Part shown: positions 51,203-60,426 of the stretch, piece after piece
Layout: every line of letters begins with the position of its first letter
How positions within the stretch are numbered: position 1 is the stretch's first letter
Assembly (NCBI RefSeq): GCF_900188175.1
Contig: NZ_FZOQ01000019.1
Span: 1-64,000 of the forward strand
Length of the DNA stretch: 64,000 nucleotides
Direction: 5' to 3'
Source: Pontibacter ummariensis
Lineage (GTDB): Bacteria > Bacteroidota > Bacteroidia > Cytophagales > Hymenobacteraceae
Position numbers and translations under genes: made by a program
Notes under the pieces: model-generated
Databases searched by the model: none
What the model saw: the letters and a program-made list of their open reading frames with translations, nothing else
Told to the model about the DNA's origin: nothing

Positions 51203-51321
51203 TACCCATCACAAAAGGCAAGATTATGAACACAGAAAAAATCATATCCGCATAAAACCTTTTTCGCCCGAACCTGTCTTTTTTAGTTACAATTTATCAA
51301 CTAACCTTCTTGCTCCTATCT

Positions 51322-53802
51322 CTACTGGCCACCTGCCCTGTTTAACTCCTCCAGGTGGGACTTTCGGCTTTTCATTTTAAAGTCCTGGCCACGCTGGAAA
51401 TTGTACCGGAGGTCTATTTTGATGCTTCTGGCCATAAAGTAGTTCACAAATGAAAAAGTGTTGCCATGGTAACTGGCATCTCCCTGGATCTCTCTTGTCC
51501 TAAAGATGTCTGTACCGCCCAGGGTCACATCCAGTTTCTCATTCAAAAAGGATCTCTTCAGCCCCGCGTCCAGCCACCATTGTGCTTTAAAACGATAAAT
51601 ACCATAGGTGGAAGGAGAACTGTAGTTAGCCGAGGCTTGTAAGGAAAGCCCCAGTGGGAGTAACACATGATGGGATGACTGCGCCGTAAATATAAACTGC
51701 TGGTTCTCGATCACTTTGTCTTTCAAAAGAAGTCTGTTATTTTGATGACCTGCCACTATGTTGTTGCTCACCTCCCAGCTTGGAAAAATTTTAACAGGGG
51801 CTATCAGGGTAGCGCTAAAGTTTTCTGCTTTGTCTATGTTTCGCTCTTTATATACAGTCGTATTATCCTCTGAGCGCTGCTCCGGTACTTCCGCAAAGAA
51901 GTCCTTTGTCTGCGCGTAACCCAGCATTAGGCTATAGGTGCTGTTTAAGGTTTGTGTAACCTGAAAGGAGTTGGTGTATTGTGGTCTCAGGTCAGGATTT
52001 CCCTCTGCCCAGCTATAGGGATCCAAATAAAAGATGAACGGGTTAAGCGCGCGGTAGTTGGGCCGATCCACTCTCCGACTGTAATTATAGGTTACCTGGT
52101 AGTGCTCACTGACCTTTTGTGTCAGAAAGAAGCTGGGGAACAAGTCAAAGTATCTTTTTTTGATGGCTTCACCTTCTCCTACAGGCTTCCCTTTTCCGGA
52201 AGTTTGCTCACCACGCAGCCCTGCCTGCAGGGTCCACTTCTCCCCTATCCCAACGTTAAAGTTGACATAGCCTGCGAAGATGCGCTCTGTGTAGCGGTAA
52301 TGGTTGCTCCTTTCTTTATCCAGTTGCTCTCTTTCATTAGTTACGATATAAAAGTCCAGCTCATTACCCGATACTACATGGCTTGCTTTAACGCCCAGCT
52401 CCAGCTTCCCTTTCGCCAATAACCGTCTCTCAAAATCCACCTTTGCAGAGTAAATGTCATAATAGCCCGGATTGTGCGTTCTTAGCAGTTCTTCTGCTTT
52501 AGCATCGCTACCCATATCAACATAACGGTTCTCGTACCGGGCATCTGTCCCGTTGCTCAGCTTTATGTAGTCTACGTTCGCGCTCAGGTTAGTCCCTAGT
52601 GAATCAAGTAAGCCGCTATAGTGCAGGTTGAAAGCTCCGCTAGTGTGCTTCACATCATTAAAGTTGCCCGCCTTTACAAAAACGTGCTCACCTTTCTGCT
52701 CATCGTCTAAATAGGAATCCGAAAGAAATTGGCGGTCTGTATCGCTATAGCTGAGGCTGGCGCTGGCGCCAAGACTGTGCCGTTCGTTCAGCTCATAATC
52801 GGTACCCAAACGCAACATTGGCGTCTGCATTGTCATTTTTTCGTTCCGCAGCTGGTGAAAACGGGCGTTCGCTCCATTTTCATGGAATTCCCGGATCATC
52901 ACGCCTTCCCGCAAGCGCGGCCGCTCCGCCATATCGGCACTCATGTAGGAGTTCCAGCCGCCCTTTTTATAGTTCAGGTTGGCACCCACCGAATAGCCAG
53001 AAGCCTTATTGTACTGGTAGCCCGCATACACGCTGCCGTTCATTCCCAGGCTGGTGTTTTGTTTGAGCCTTATGTTAATAAGGCCGGAGCTTCCGGCTGC
53101 CTCATACTTTGCCGAAGGGTTTGTAATAACCTCTATGCTTTTAACGTTTTCAGCTGACATGGCCTCCAGCATGCTTTGAAGCTCCTTGCCTGTCAGGTAA
53201 GAGGGCCTGCCGTCGATCATGACCCTTACGCCTGCCTTCCCGTTTAGCTGAATATTTCCTTCCTGGTCCAGCCAAACGCCCGGGGATCTTTCCAGCACTT
53301 CATAGGCCGTACTCCCGGCAGCCAGAGCTGTCCCCTCCACACTCACCACTATTTTGTCAGCTTCAACCATCACGCTCGGCCGGAGCGCTTTTATTGTTAC
53401 CTCGCCCAGTTCAGTTGCATTTAGTGCCAGCGCAAGGGGCCCTACACTCACTTCCTTACTGTCTGCAGTTACTTCTACGGGTACTGTCTGCTGCCGGTAT
53501 CCCAGGAAACTTACCTGCAGTATGTACTCCCCCAGGCCTACGTTGTTCAAAGCAAAACGGCCTTCATTGTCTGTCATGGTCCCCTTCACCTGCCTGCCCG
53601 TACCAGGATGCACAAGGACGACAGTAGCAAAAGCTATTGGTTCCCTGGTGTCTGCATCAAGCACGTTTCCTTTTACAAGAGCACTCCCTTCCAGGGAGCT
53701 GCCTGTGGATGGTTGCTGATAGGCGAAAGCAAGGTTGCCAGACGGTTGCAAAAAGAACGGGCCACAACAAGCCAATAAAAGCACAAGCACACTTTTTCTC
53801 AT
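51322..53802 (-). CDS. TonB-type outer-membrane receptor (OMP_b-brl_3 family)
   Basis: An 826-aa outer-membrane protein. It has a signal peptide, a CarboxypepD_reg domain (about 40-120, VKGNVLDADTREPIAFATVV), a short plug (about 125-215, including GKAGVRVMIDGRPSYLTGKEL) and a beta-barrel of the OMP_b-brl_3 type to the C-terminus. Proteins of this type are thought to take up or sense peptides or metals, with or without TonB. It stands alone, convergent with AraC paralogue B. Confidence 0.92.
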   Translation of the reverse strand: MRKSVLVLLLACCGPFFLQPSGNLAFAYQQPSTGSSLEGSALVKGNVLDADTREPIAFATVVLVHPGTGRQVKGTMTDNEGRFALNNVGLGEYILQVSFLGYRQQTVPVEVTADSKEVSVGPLALALNATELGEVTIKALRPSVMVEADKIVVSVEGTALAAGSTAYEVLERSPGVWLDQEGNIQLNGKAGVRVMIDGRPSYLTGKELQSMLEAMSAENVKSIEVITNPSAKYEAAGSSGLINIRLKQNTSLGMNGSVYAGYQYNKASGYSVGANLNYKKGGWNSYMSADMAERPRLREGVMIREFHENGANARFHQLRNEKMTMQTPMLRLGTDYELNERHSLGASASLSYSDTDRQFLSDSYLDDEQKGEHVFVKAGNFNDVKHTSGAFNLHYSGLLDSLGTNLSANVDYIKLSNGTDARYENRYVDMGSDAKAEELLRTHNPGYYDIYSAKVDFERRLLAKGKLELGVKASHVVSGNELDFYIVTNEREQLDKERSNHYRYTERIFAGYVNFNVGIGEKWTLQAGLRGEQTSGKGKPVGEGEAIKKRYFDLFPSFFLTQKVSEHYQVTYNYSRRVDRPNYRALNPFIFYLDPYSWAEGNPDLRPQYTNSFQVTQTLNSTYSLMLGYAQTKDFFAEVPEQRSEDNTTVYKERNIDKAENFSATLIAPVKIFPSWEVSNNIVAGHQNNRLLLKDKVIENQQFIFTAQSSHHVLLPLGLSLQASANYSSPSTYGIYRFKAQWWLDAGLKRSFLNEKLDVTLGGTDIFRTREIQGDASYHGNTFSFVNYFMARSIKIDLRYNFQRGQDFKMKSRKSHLEELNRAGGQ

Positions 53803-54269
53803 ATAAAGCTGAGGAACTACAGGTTAAGTTAAACAGTGTCGGGTATGTAATGACGGTATCTTCCGTATGACCTTATTCCATCTCAAGTCCTATTCATGGC
53901 ACAGCCGTTTAGTGCCATGAGCTCTAAACCCTGTGGAGCAGGCACTCTGCAGATATAGCTCATGCGGCCTGCCTTGACTGTGTATGACCGAGCTTGCCGC
54001 TGCTACCGGGAAGCGCCCGCTTTACATAGACTCAAAGTAACTACTCTGCCCCTATTGGTTACTTGTAAAATACTGCCTTTTTACTAGCCGCTGGGGGATT
54101 GGTACCAGCTCTAAGCCTAGCGCAATTCCTAAGCTTACCCACATTTGCAGAATCTGTACTGCCTTGTTTGGTCACTTGTAAATTCCTGCCTTTTTTAGTT
54201 TCCCTCTGGCTTTAAAGCGCAATGCTCGCTTTTTTGCACTTACAATTTAATCCATCACTCACGCGATAA
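53803..54269. other. Region between divergent receptor and hydrolase genes
   Basis: About 470 bases without a gene. It holds two direct repeats (next entry) and a TTACAATTTAATCCATCA segment just before the hydrolase start that resembles one at 51289-51306. Confidence 0.5.
54056..54196 (+). promoter_or_regulatory. Two 28-bp direct repeats upstream of the PDZ hydrolase
   Basis: The repeats share TTGGT, then ACTTGTAAA, then CTGCCTTTTT: copy 1 at 54056-54083 and copy 2 at 54169-54196, 113 bases apart. They match the motif before susC. They could be AraC operators or duplicated promoters. Confidence 0.55.
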
Positions 54270-55640
54270 ATGAAACTAAGCTACGCACTCCTCTTCCTGT
54301 TTTGTGTGTTTTCTGCCTTCAAAGCTGAGGCACAAGACCTGAAACGACGGGCCTATCTAGGCCTCCATGCAACCTCGTTACCCGACTCTTTGGCTAAAAG
54401 GCATGGGCTTAGCAATGGCTTACTTGTGGCAGGCGTTGCGCCAAAGTCTACTGCTGAAACAATGGGAATCAGGAAAGGAGATGTTCTACTGTCCATAAAC
54501 AAAAGGCAACTAAACAAAACAAGCGATCTCACAGAGCTTGCGAAGACACTTTATCCAGGCCAGGCACTGGCAACACAACTAGTTCAGAATGGCAAGAGAA
54601 ACAGCATCAAGGGCACTGCTATTGCCAGGCCGCTGGAGGTAGCCCCCAACACAGAGGTTGTCTTTAGCCAGGTCCCTTTCCAGGATGGGCTGTTGCGGAC
54701 CATAACCTATAAGCCTAGAAAAGAAGGGAAGCATCCGGCGATCCTGTTTATTCCTGGATTCCCCTGCCGCTCTATTGATGATTATGGCAGTTCTTCTTAC
54801 AGTCAACTTGTGAAGGGCTGGAGTGAGTTGGGATACATCGTGATGCTGGTAGAGAAGCCAGGCCTGGGAGACAATGTGAATACACCAGACTGCTTACAAA
54901 TCGATCTTTACGCTGAGATAGAGGCTTTCGAACAGGGGCTTAAGGGGCTGCAGAACCTCCCTGAGGTAGACAAAGAGAACGTGTTTATCTTCGGGCACTC
55001 CATGGGAGGAATCATCGCCCCTGTGCTCACTCAAAAGTATCAGCTGAAAGGCGTGATGGTATACGGCAGCCCATACCGCCCCTGGTTTGAGTTCGCAGCT
55101 GACATGTTCCGCTTCCAGAAACCGGTTACAGGCACAGACTACGTCGCACATGAGGAAACAATGAGGCACCTACACCACGTCCTGTATCGCTTTTTTGTGC
55201 TAGGGCAGCACCCTGATACCATCGCTACCGCTGACCCTGCTTATAAGAAAATTCTTCAGGAGGAGTTCCAGCATACCGGTGGCGATATGTTTTGGTCACG
55301 AGACTACCGCTACTGGCAGGAAATTGACGAACTCAACCTCACGAAGGCATGGGCGGAGACCGATGAAGCTGTGCTATCTATTTGGGGCGAGTACGATTTT
55401 GAAGTTGTCCATGCGGAAGATCACAAACGCATCGTAGAGGTTGTAAACCACTATCATCCAGGTAACGCCACTTTTTTAACTATGCCAAAAACAAACCATT
55501 CTTTAATAGAGGTTTCGGGTATGGCAGAAGGTGTTAAACAAATGAGCAAACGTGACTTACAGTACAATAAATCTCACTTCAACACCAAAATTGTGACAGA
55601 CACAGATCAGTGGATGCGTGCCGTCATGACGACGAAGTGA
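54270..55640 (+). CDS. Secreted PDZ plus alpha/beta-hydrolase protein
   Basis: A 456-aa exported protein with signal peptide ending KAEAQ. A PDZ domain (about 35-105; GLLVAGVAPKSTAETMGIRK and GDVLLSINKRQ) is followed by a serine hydrolase domain (about 150-456), with IPGFPCR oxyanion loop, nucleophile FGHSMGG (Ser near 243), an acid in the GEYDFEV region and His in TNHSLIE. It is probably a periplasmic esterase or peptidase. Repeats upstream link it to the SusCD regulon. Confidence 0.85.
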   Translation: MKLSYALLFLFCVFSAFKAEAQDLKRRAYLGLHATSLPDSLAKRHGLSNGLLVAGVAPKSTAETMGIRKGDVLLSINKRQLNKTSDLTELAKTLYPGQALATQLVQNGKRNSIKGTAIARPLEVAPNTEVVFSQVPFQDGLLRTITYKPRKEGKHPAILFIPGFPCRSIDDYGSSSYSQLVKGWSELGYIVMLVEKPGLGDNVNTPDCLQIDLYAEIEAFEQGLKGLQNLPEVDKENVFIFGHSMGGIIAPVLTQKYQLKGVMVYGSPYRPWFEFAADMFRFQKPVTGTDYVAHEETMRHLHHVLYRFFVLGQHPDTIATADPAYKKILQEEFQHTGGDMFWSRDYRYWQEIDELNLTKAWAETDEAVLSIWGEYDFEVVHAEDHKRIVEVVNHYHPGNATFLTMPKTNHSLIEVSGMAEGVKQMSKRDLQYNKSHFNTKIVTDTDQWMRAVMTTK

Positions 55641-55992
55641 CCATTACGTTTGGCATGGCTTTCTCTCCCTACAGTTGATGCCTAAACCTCATAGCCGCCA
55701 TATGGTGGAGTTGACACAGGACTTGTTCCTACCTCTGCGTACCTTTACCCTAACCACCCTTAACCGAACCTGCGCTGGTAGCAGGCTTACTTTAGCACTG
55801 GATTAGGCCTACTTACAAAATGGTGGCAAGGAAAAACACCAACTATGAGGGAGAAAGGGATGAAAGAGGCTTAAACAGTGCCTGAGTGCATTTTCAGGAA
55901 GACGACCATGCCAAGCACCTTAGAGGAACGCTCAAAAGTGAAAAGAGGTCTGCAGGGGACGACTTAGCTGCCAAACTCAAAGGCCTTGGCAG
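55641..55992. other. Intergenic region, no supported feature
   Basis: About 350 bases with no gene. A CTGCCAA/TTGGCAG hairpin near 55968-55995 lies at the 3' end of the convergent GNAT gene and may terminate it. Confidence 0.4.
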
Positions 55993-56472
55993 TCAGGTTA
56001 AAGTTTTTAAATCTTTTTCCAAAACTATCATGTGCTTACACTGGATTCCGTTCTCAAAAATTAGCTCATCGTAGTGCTTGAGGAAGAAGTCCTTTTCTAC
56101 ACTTTTGATCTCAAACCCTTCTTTTTGATACAGAGCAAGTTGCCCAATACTTGAATTGCCGGTTCCTATTCTTAAGTTTTTATATCCGCTTTCCCGACTG
56201 ATTGTAGCTGCATGTTTAAGCAAGGCCTTGCCAATCCCCTTTCCCTGGTCCGTTTCTTTTATGGCAATGTTTTTAATTTCAATAGTGGAAGAATCAACTT
56301 CCTTCAATACCATTACGCCTATTAGCTCAGAATTTACCTTAGCTATATAACAAGCTCCTGATTCCAAATATGCATTGATATGTGCTTTAGAGGGGTCAGC
56401 CAGTTCAAGTAAATCAAATGGGGTTTGTTGGCTGTCAGTTAGAGGTTCTATTTGTAGCGATAACTCTGCCAA
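55993..56472 (-). CDS. GNAT-family N-acetyltransferase
   Basis: A 159-aa acetyltransferase. Strand beta4 and the acetyl-CoA loop read IEIKNIAIKETDQGKGIGKA, with the QGKGIG pyrophosphate loop (Q/RxxGxG/A). A C-terminal YQKEGFEIKSVEKDFF follows the family pattern. The substrate is unknown. It is alone on the minus strand next to an IS110 remnant. Confidence 0.88.
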   Translation of the reverse strand: MAELSLQIEPLTDSQQTPFDLLELADPSKAHINAYLESGACYIAKVNSELIGVMVLKEVDSSTIEIKNIAIKETDQGKGIGKALLKHAATISRESGYKNLRIGTGNSSIGQLALYQKEGFEIKSVEKDFFLKHYDELIFENGIQCKHMIVLEKDLKTLT

Positions 56473-56587
56473 GGGGTCAACTTTATTTTGGTACTGTGTC
56501 CTTTAAAATCCTGACTAACGTTTATTATTCAGGCCGTTGCAAAGCCTATTTCTTCAGGTCTAAGGTCCAATTTAACTATGTTTTTCC

Positions 56588-56938
56588 TTATCCGCTGTAC
56601 CAGCTGAAGCTTTCTTTTTCACCGAGGAACAGGTACTGGGTGGGCGGGTTGTAGGGAACACGGTAAGTGAGCATGTGCCAGATGATCACCGCCAGCTTGC
56701 GAGCCGTGACACTCACGGCTGCCAGCCTTCCCTTACGGAAAGCCAACCTTTTGAGGAAGTCCGACAGGTGCGTCTCCTTTAGGTTGCCGATGACATTGGC
56801 CGCGTTCCGCAGGGCGATCTTAAAGTGGTTGCTGCCCTTCGGAGTATGGGAGCTGAGTACTCTGCCGCCGCTCACCTTCGTATTGGGGCAGTTGTGAGAT
56901 GGATTATGTTCGATACCTGCCCCTGCGTTGCCAGACAT
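56588..56938 (-). pseudogene. IS110-family transposase, C-terminal fragment
   Basis: The segment NTKVSGGRVLSSHTPKGSNH and AARKLAVIIWHMLTY-like text match the C-terminal Transposase_20 domain of IS110 transposases. The N-terminal DEDD domain is missing, and the first 17 residues of the frame do not fit the family. A dead remnant; no IS ends are seen. Confidence 0.75.
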
Positions 56939-57027
56939 TCATCTTCTCTTGTCTACAGTTTGCTTACACCCCCTTAGGCTTTACAATCACAGCCTCATTC
57001 TTTCAGAAGCTGACGGAGTCTGCATGT

Positions 57028-57100
57028 GCATTATAATGCGCTATCTATTGGTTTTTAGACAAAGATTAGTTTTTTTACCTAAAAAGGGCAGTATAATGCA
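57028..57100. promoter_or_regulatory. Operator of the hip locus
   Basis: GCATTATAATGC (57028-57039) is a perfect 12-bp palindrome. A related half-site GTATAATGC overlaps the hipB start (57091-57099). HipB-type proteins repress their own operon by binding two palindromes, so this is the likely target. Confidence 0.5.
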
Positions 57101-57305
57101 CCAACAACTAGGAGAAGTGGTTAAAGAGCGAAGGAGCTCACTGCATCTGACGCAAGAAGACTTGGCTGACATGGCCGGCGTAGCGGTACGTACGCTAAAA
57201 GCTATTGAGGTTGGAAAGGGCAATCCTTCTCTCAGCACCCTGCAGAAGCTCGCGGAGGTGCTGGGAATGGAGATACGGTTAGAAATCAAAAAGCTGAACA
57301 AGTAA
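57096..57305 (+). CDS. hipB: HipB-like XRE antitoxin
   Basis: A 69-aa HTH protein with LGEVVKERRSSLHLTQEDLA and VAVRTLKAIEVGKGNPSLST. The ATG at 57096 gives the standard HipB size; the open frame upstream to 56928 is non-homologous. It starts the hipB-hipS-hipT order, four bases before hipS. It represses the operon in known systems. Confidence 0.88.
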   Translation: MHQQLGEVVKERRSSLHLTQEDLADMAGVAVRTLKAIEVGKGNPSLSTLQKLAEVLGMEIRLEIKKLNK

Positions 57306-57309
57306 AACT

Positions 57310-57636
57310 ATGAGGACGGCAGAGGTGTTCCGAAACAGGGCGCTAGCAGGTTTACTAACAGAGGTAAGCCCAAAGGAATATGTTTTCCGCTACGAAGACG
57401 CTGACTTATCGCTACTAGCTATAAGCCTGACCCTTCCGAAAACGCAACAAGAGTACCGGAGCCCTTACTTGTTCCCTTTCTTTTTCAATATCCTTGCGGA
57501 AGGAGTTAACCGAAACCTACAGAGCCGGCAGTTACGGATTGATGAACACGATTATTTTGGTCTTCTGGTCGCAACAGCACAGTATGACACCATCGGGGCC
57601 GTTACACTCAAACCAAAACAAGAGAGAAACGCATGA
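57310..57636 (+). CDS. hipS: HipS-like protein (HipA N-terminal subdomain)
   Basis: A 108-aa protein matching the HipA_N/couple_hipA domain: VFRNRALAGLLTEVSPKEYV and SPYLFPFFFNILAEGVNR. In HipBST systems this part is a separate protein that acts as antitoxin to the kinase HipT. It overlaps the hipT start by 4 bases (ATGA), consistent with coupling. Confidence 0.83.
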   Translation: MRTAEVFRNRALAGLLTEVSPKEYVFRYEDADLSLLAISLTLPKTQQEYRSPYLFPFFFNILAEGVNRNLQSRQLRIDEHDYFGLLVATAQYDTIGAVTLKPKQERNA

Positions 57637-58669
57637 GCCTACCGGAGATCAACCGTTGCCCGGGCACATTAACCCCGGGCTACCATTCTTATAGTCCTGC
57701 CTGCGGAGGGTTTTTGATGGCAAGAAAGCAGGCCATATCCTCCCCTATCTGCCTGCGCAGGAAAGCGAGGAGGACGCTGCCAGGTTCATGGAGAACCGGA
57801 AGCGGATATCTATCTCCGGGGTACAGGAAGAGCTTTCACTGCTACTGGAAAAAAATCAACTGCGCCTTACGGTCGCGGGCAAACAGGGACAGTATTTACT
57901 CAAGCCCATTCCAAGGGACGTAAAGCGGCCGGACCAGGTATCGGCTAATGAGCACTTGACAATGCAGGTGGCGCACCAGGTGTATAAGATACAATTGGCT
58001 GGAAATGCCCTTATCCTCTTTCAAAACGGCGAACCGGCCTACATTACCAAGCGCTTCGACCATAAGCTTGACGGCACCAAACATAGCCAGGAGGACTTTG
58101 CCTCACTAGCTGGGAGAACCAGCTATACCGCCGGCAGAGGCTTCAAGTATGAAGGCAGCTATGAAGATGTCGCCCTCATCATCAAAGAAACAGTGCCGGT
58201 CTACCAGGTGGAACTCGAAAAGCTGTTTACGTTAGTTCTGTTTAATTACCTTTTTCCCAATGGGGATACTCTCCTTAAGAACTTCTCCTTTATAGATACC
58301 TCCTATGGTGACTATGTCCTTAGCCCGGCCTACGATCTCATCTGTACGCGCCTGCACGTAGAGGATACCAACTTTGCCCTTAAGGACGGTCTTTTCTATG
58401 ATGAGCACGAGACGGAAAGCTTTAAGGCGAGCAGCTTCTGCGCTTATAATGACTTCTACGCCTTTGCACTGAGAATAGGCATCAAGGAGACACGAGCAGT
58501 AAGAATACTCCATGCCTTCCAACAAGACTATCCGGCTGCTCATGACTTAAATGACCGCTCCTTCTTGAGAGACGAGGTGAAGGAGGAGTACAGAAAGTAT
58601 TATATGCAGCGACTGGAAGTGCTTAACTACTCCATGACAGGAAAGCTACCACAGGAGCGTAAACTTTGA
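57633..58669 (+). pseudogene. hipT: HipT-like Ser/Thr kinase toxin, frameshifted
   Basis: HipT phosphorylates a tRNA synthetase and stops growth. The N-terminal part (MSLPEINRCPGTLTPGYHSY, then SPAC) is in the hipS-coupled frame. The rest (LRRVFDGKKAGHILPYLPAQ onward) is in another frame and runs to 58669. Adding one 4-base CTGC unit in the CCTGCCTGC run at 57696-57704 would restore one continuous gene. Kinase residues are intact: SISGVQ loop, LLKP, NGDTLLKNF (catalytic Asp) and SPAYDLICT (metal Asp). A shorter protein from the ATG at 57788 would lack the N-terminal part only. Confidence 0.75.
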
Positions 58670-58757
58670 ACGTAAGAAGCTGTTCCTGCCTTGCTTGAAA
58701 GATACAAGTAAACATCGAGGGGCTGAAGAAGTATCTGGAGCGGTCCCTATCCACTTT

Positions 58758-58876
58758 CACTACTTTCATTACATTCATTAACCTCACGCGACTACTATAG
58801 TAATTACCTTCGTGAAACGCATGAAACACATTACAGGCATGGAGGTCATATACTCCATTAGTCTCATGTCATTCAT
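58758..58876. repeat. 9-bp phased repeat array 1 (about 14 units)
   Basis: CAT or CAC triplets occur every 9 bases at 58758, 58767, 58776 and 58785. After a gap of two degenerate units and a one-base slip, CGT/CAT triplets recur at 58811, 58820, 58829, 58838, 58847, 58856, 58865 and 58874. A typical unit is CATTAACNT or CATGAAANN. Likely partition-complex binding site. Confidence 0.75.
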
Positions 58877-59360
58877 TAACCTAAGGAAACAGCCTGTTTT
58901 ACCCTCCGGACGTTCCGTATGCTTACCCATACCTGGTTGTGCAAATCTTGCTCGGTATGTGTGTCGTTTGTTTTTCTTATGACACCTCTCCCTTTTACTA
59001 AGCAACACCTACTACTGGTAAGCTCTGCACAGGAGACGGTCCGACAGGGCAGTTTTCCCAAGCCCATGCTTCAGCCTCCCCTGTCCCTGCTTGTTATTTA
59101 CCCCACAACCTTGAGCTGGCCGAAGGGTCTGTTCCCTTTGACAAGCCCTGTTGCTCCCTCGAAAACAAGGCCACGCCTAATGTTGATTGCTCCTCCCCTT
59201 CCCTTTCGACCGTATCTGCCATGTCCATAAGACAGTACAGGTAGCAGCTACGTAATTCTTCATTAGCCAGGCTCTCGATTCCCTTTTAAGAAACCATGCC
59301 CGGAATTCCTACCCCGAAGCATAAGTGAAAGAAGTCAATAGAAAAGGGAGTTGACTCACT

Positions 59361-59579
59361 AATGATCCTCATAAACCTCATCACATCCGTTATACTCATG
59401 ACCCAGATGAATTTCATGGCCGGCATTATGTTAATGAGCCTCATGATCCTAACGACTCTATTGTGTTTGATGAACACCATGAACATCGTGAAGTCAATGT
59501 CCGTCGTGACGACAACTATCCTAATGAAATCAATCAATACCATGAAAAGAATGATTATAACGAGCTCCATCAGGGTAAT
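59361..59579. repeat. 9-bp phased repeat array 2 (25 units)
   Basis: From 59361 to 59577 every ninth position starts NAT, CGT or AAC (CAT at 59370, 59379, 59397, 59415, 59424, 59442, 59478, 59541, 59568). Units are degenerate and in mixed direct/inverted sense. The period also makes every third codon Met/Ile/Val in one reading frame, which explains chance ORFs on both strands. It is the longest array, so it is the best centromere candidate. Confidence 0.78.
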
Positions 59580-60004
59580 GAAGGCGTACTTGGGGTTGAA
59601 GACCCGCTGTCCACAAGTAAACTGTTAAGGCTATACCATAGCTTATTTGTGTGTCTTTCCTACAACACTAGTCTTTCAATGGGATCCGGATCAGAACAAA
59701 AAGCGAAAGCGTGAAGCTCATATTGCATGCTGGTATCAAGAGGGATTAAGCGGCGCTTTTTACGCGGCTACTACGATGCCTCTCTCCTTCCGTTGTACAC
59801 CGCTTTAAAGCCCTGTTATGGCACTGTTCTGGTTCGATCGTAGCAGCCTAAGCAAACCACAAAAACAGCGCTTGGCAACCCAGGATTGGCCACTTCCCCT
59901 ATTACGATATATGATCAAGGGTTTTCCTCATAACTGGCACTGTGGAGATGCTTGGCAAGAACTTACAATAGCTTTTCCATCCTCCATACACTTTAAAACG
60001 GTTC

Positions 60005-60098
60005 CATTAACTTCATTGCCTTCATTAACCTATTTAAATGCATTACCTTCATACCCAACATTAAACACATTATACTACCAGGCTTTCATGAGGTTAAT
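60005..60098. repeat. 9-bp phased repeat array 3 (about 10 units)
   Basis: CAT occurs at 60005, 60014, 60023, 60041, 60050, 60059 and 60068, all in 9-base phase, then after a one-base slip at 60087 and AAT at 60096. Units such as CATTAACTT, CATTAACCT and CATTACCTT give the clearest consensus, CATTAACCT. Confidence 0.78.
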
Positions 60099-60351
60099 GA
60101 CAGGGGCGACTAAAAAAGAAGGCCCATGTCAACGCTCTGTGTTTTCTTTAGTTAGCATGCAAAAAGATGGCTTAGAACCTTGAAAGGCTCTTTCGTTCAG
60201 TTTATGCTTCCGGATAGGAGAAGAGAACCTTCACAGTTGCCCCTCGATCCTCAGTAGAGGAACTGGGTTGAATCTCCCCGAAAGGTTTTAGGGACCGGGT
60301 ATGTACCTGCGCGCTCAGAGTGGCGAGAGTGTAACAAATCTTCTTGACACG

Positions 60352-60401
60352 AATTAGCCTCACTAGGTTAACAAGGTTAATTAACGTAGTGAGGCTAATT
60401 C
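60352..60401. repeat. 9-bp phased array 4 within a 15-bp inverted repeat
   Basis: GAATTAGCCTCACTA (60351-60365) and TAGTGAGGCTAATTC (60387-60401) are exact complements. Within it, AAT, CAC, AAC and AAT lie 9 bases apart at 60352, 60361, 60370 and 60379, then 60397. Position just after the RHH stop suggests a terminator or a mirrored binding site. Confidence 0.65.
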
Positions 60402-60426
60402 AACAAATGGCACTTATGCCTAATCC

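Larger units (their letters stand above)
58670..60426. other. 1.75-kb non-coding region carrying 9-bp repeat arrays
   Basis: No gene is supported. Open frames here, including a 121-codon one at 59818-60183, arise because the repeat units lack stop codons or by chance. Four of the phased repeat arrays (58758, 59361, 60005, 60352) lie in this region, downstream of the RHH gene. Confidence 0.6.

Noticed and set aside
55960-56520. Possible extra attC around the GNAT gene at 55993
   Set aside because: A CTGCCAA/TTGGCAG hairpin and a GACTAACG core exist, but the core sequences at the two ends do not match each other as they do in the main array.
57633-57923. 96-codon frame read as an independent small protein
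   Set aside because: Only the first 25 or so residues match the HipT N-terminus; the rest is out-of-frame translation after the 4-bp loss.
59286-59714. Three overlapping open frames on both strands with many Met/Ile residues
   Set aside because: They are a by-product of the 9-bp period, which equals three codons, not genes.
59818-60183. 121-codon open frame on the + strand
   Set aside because: It runs through the 9-bp phased array at 60005-60098 and has no resemblance to a protein family; absence of stops is explained by the repeat units.
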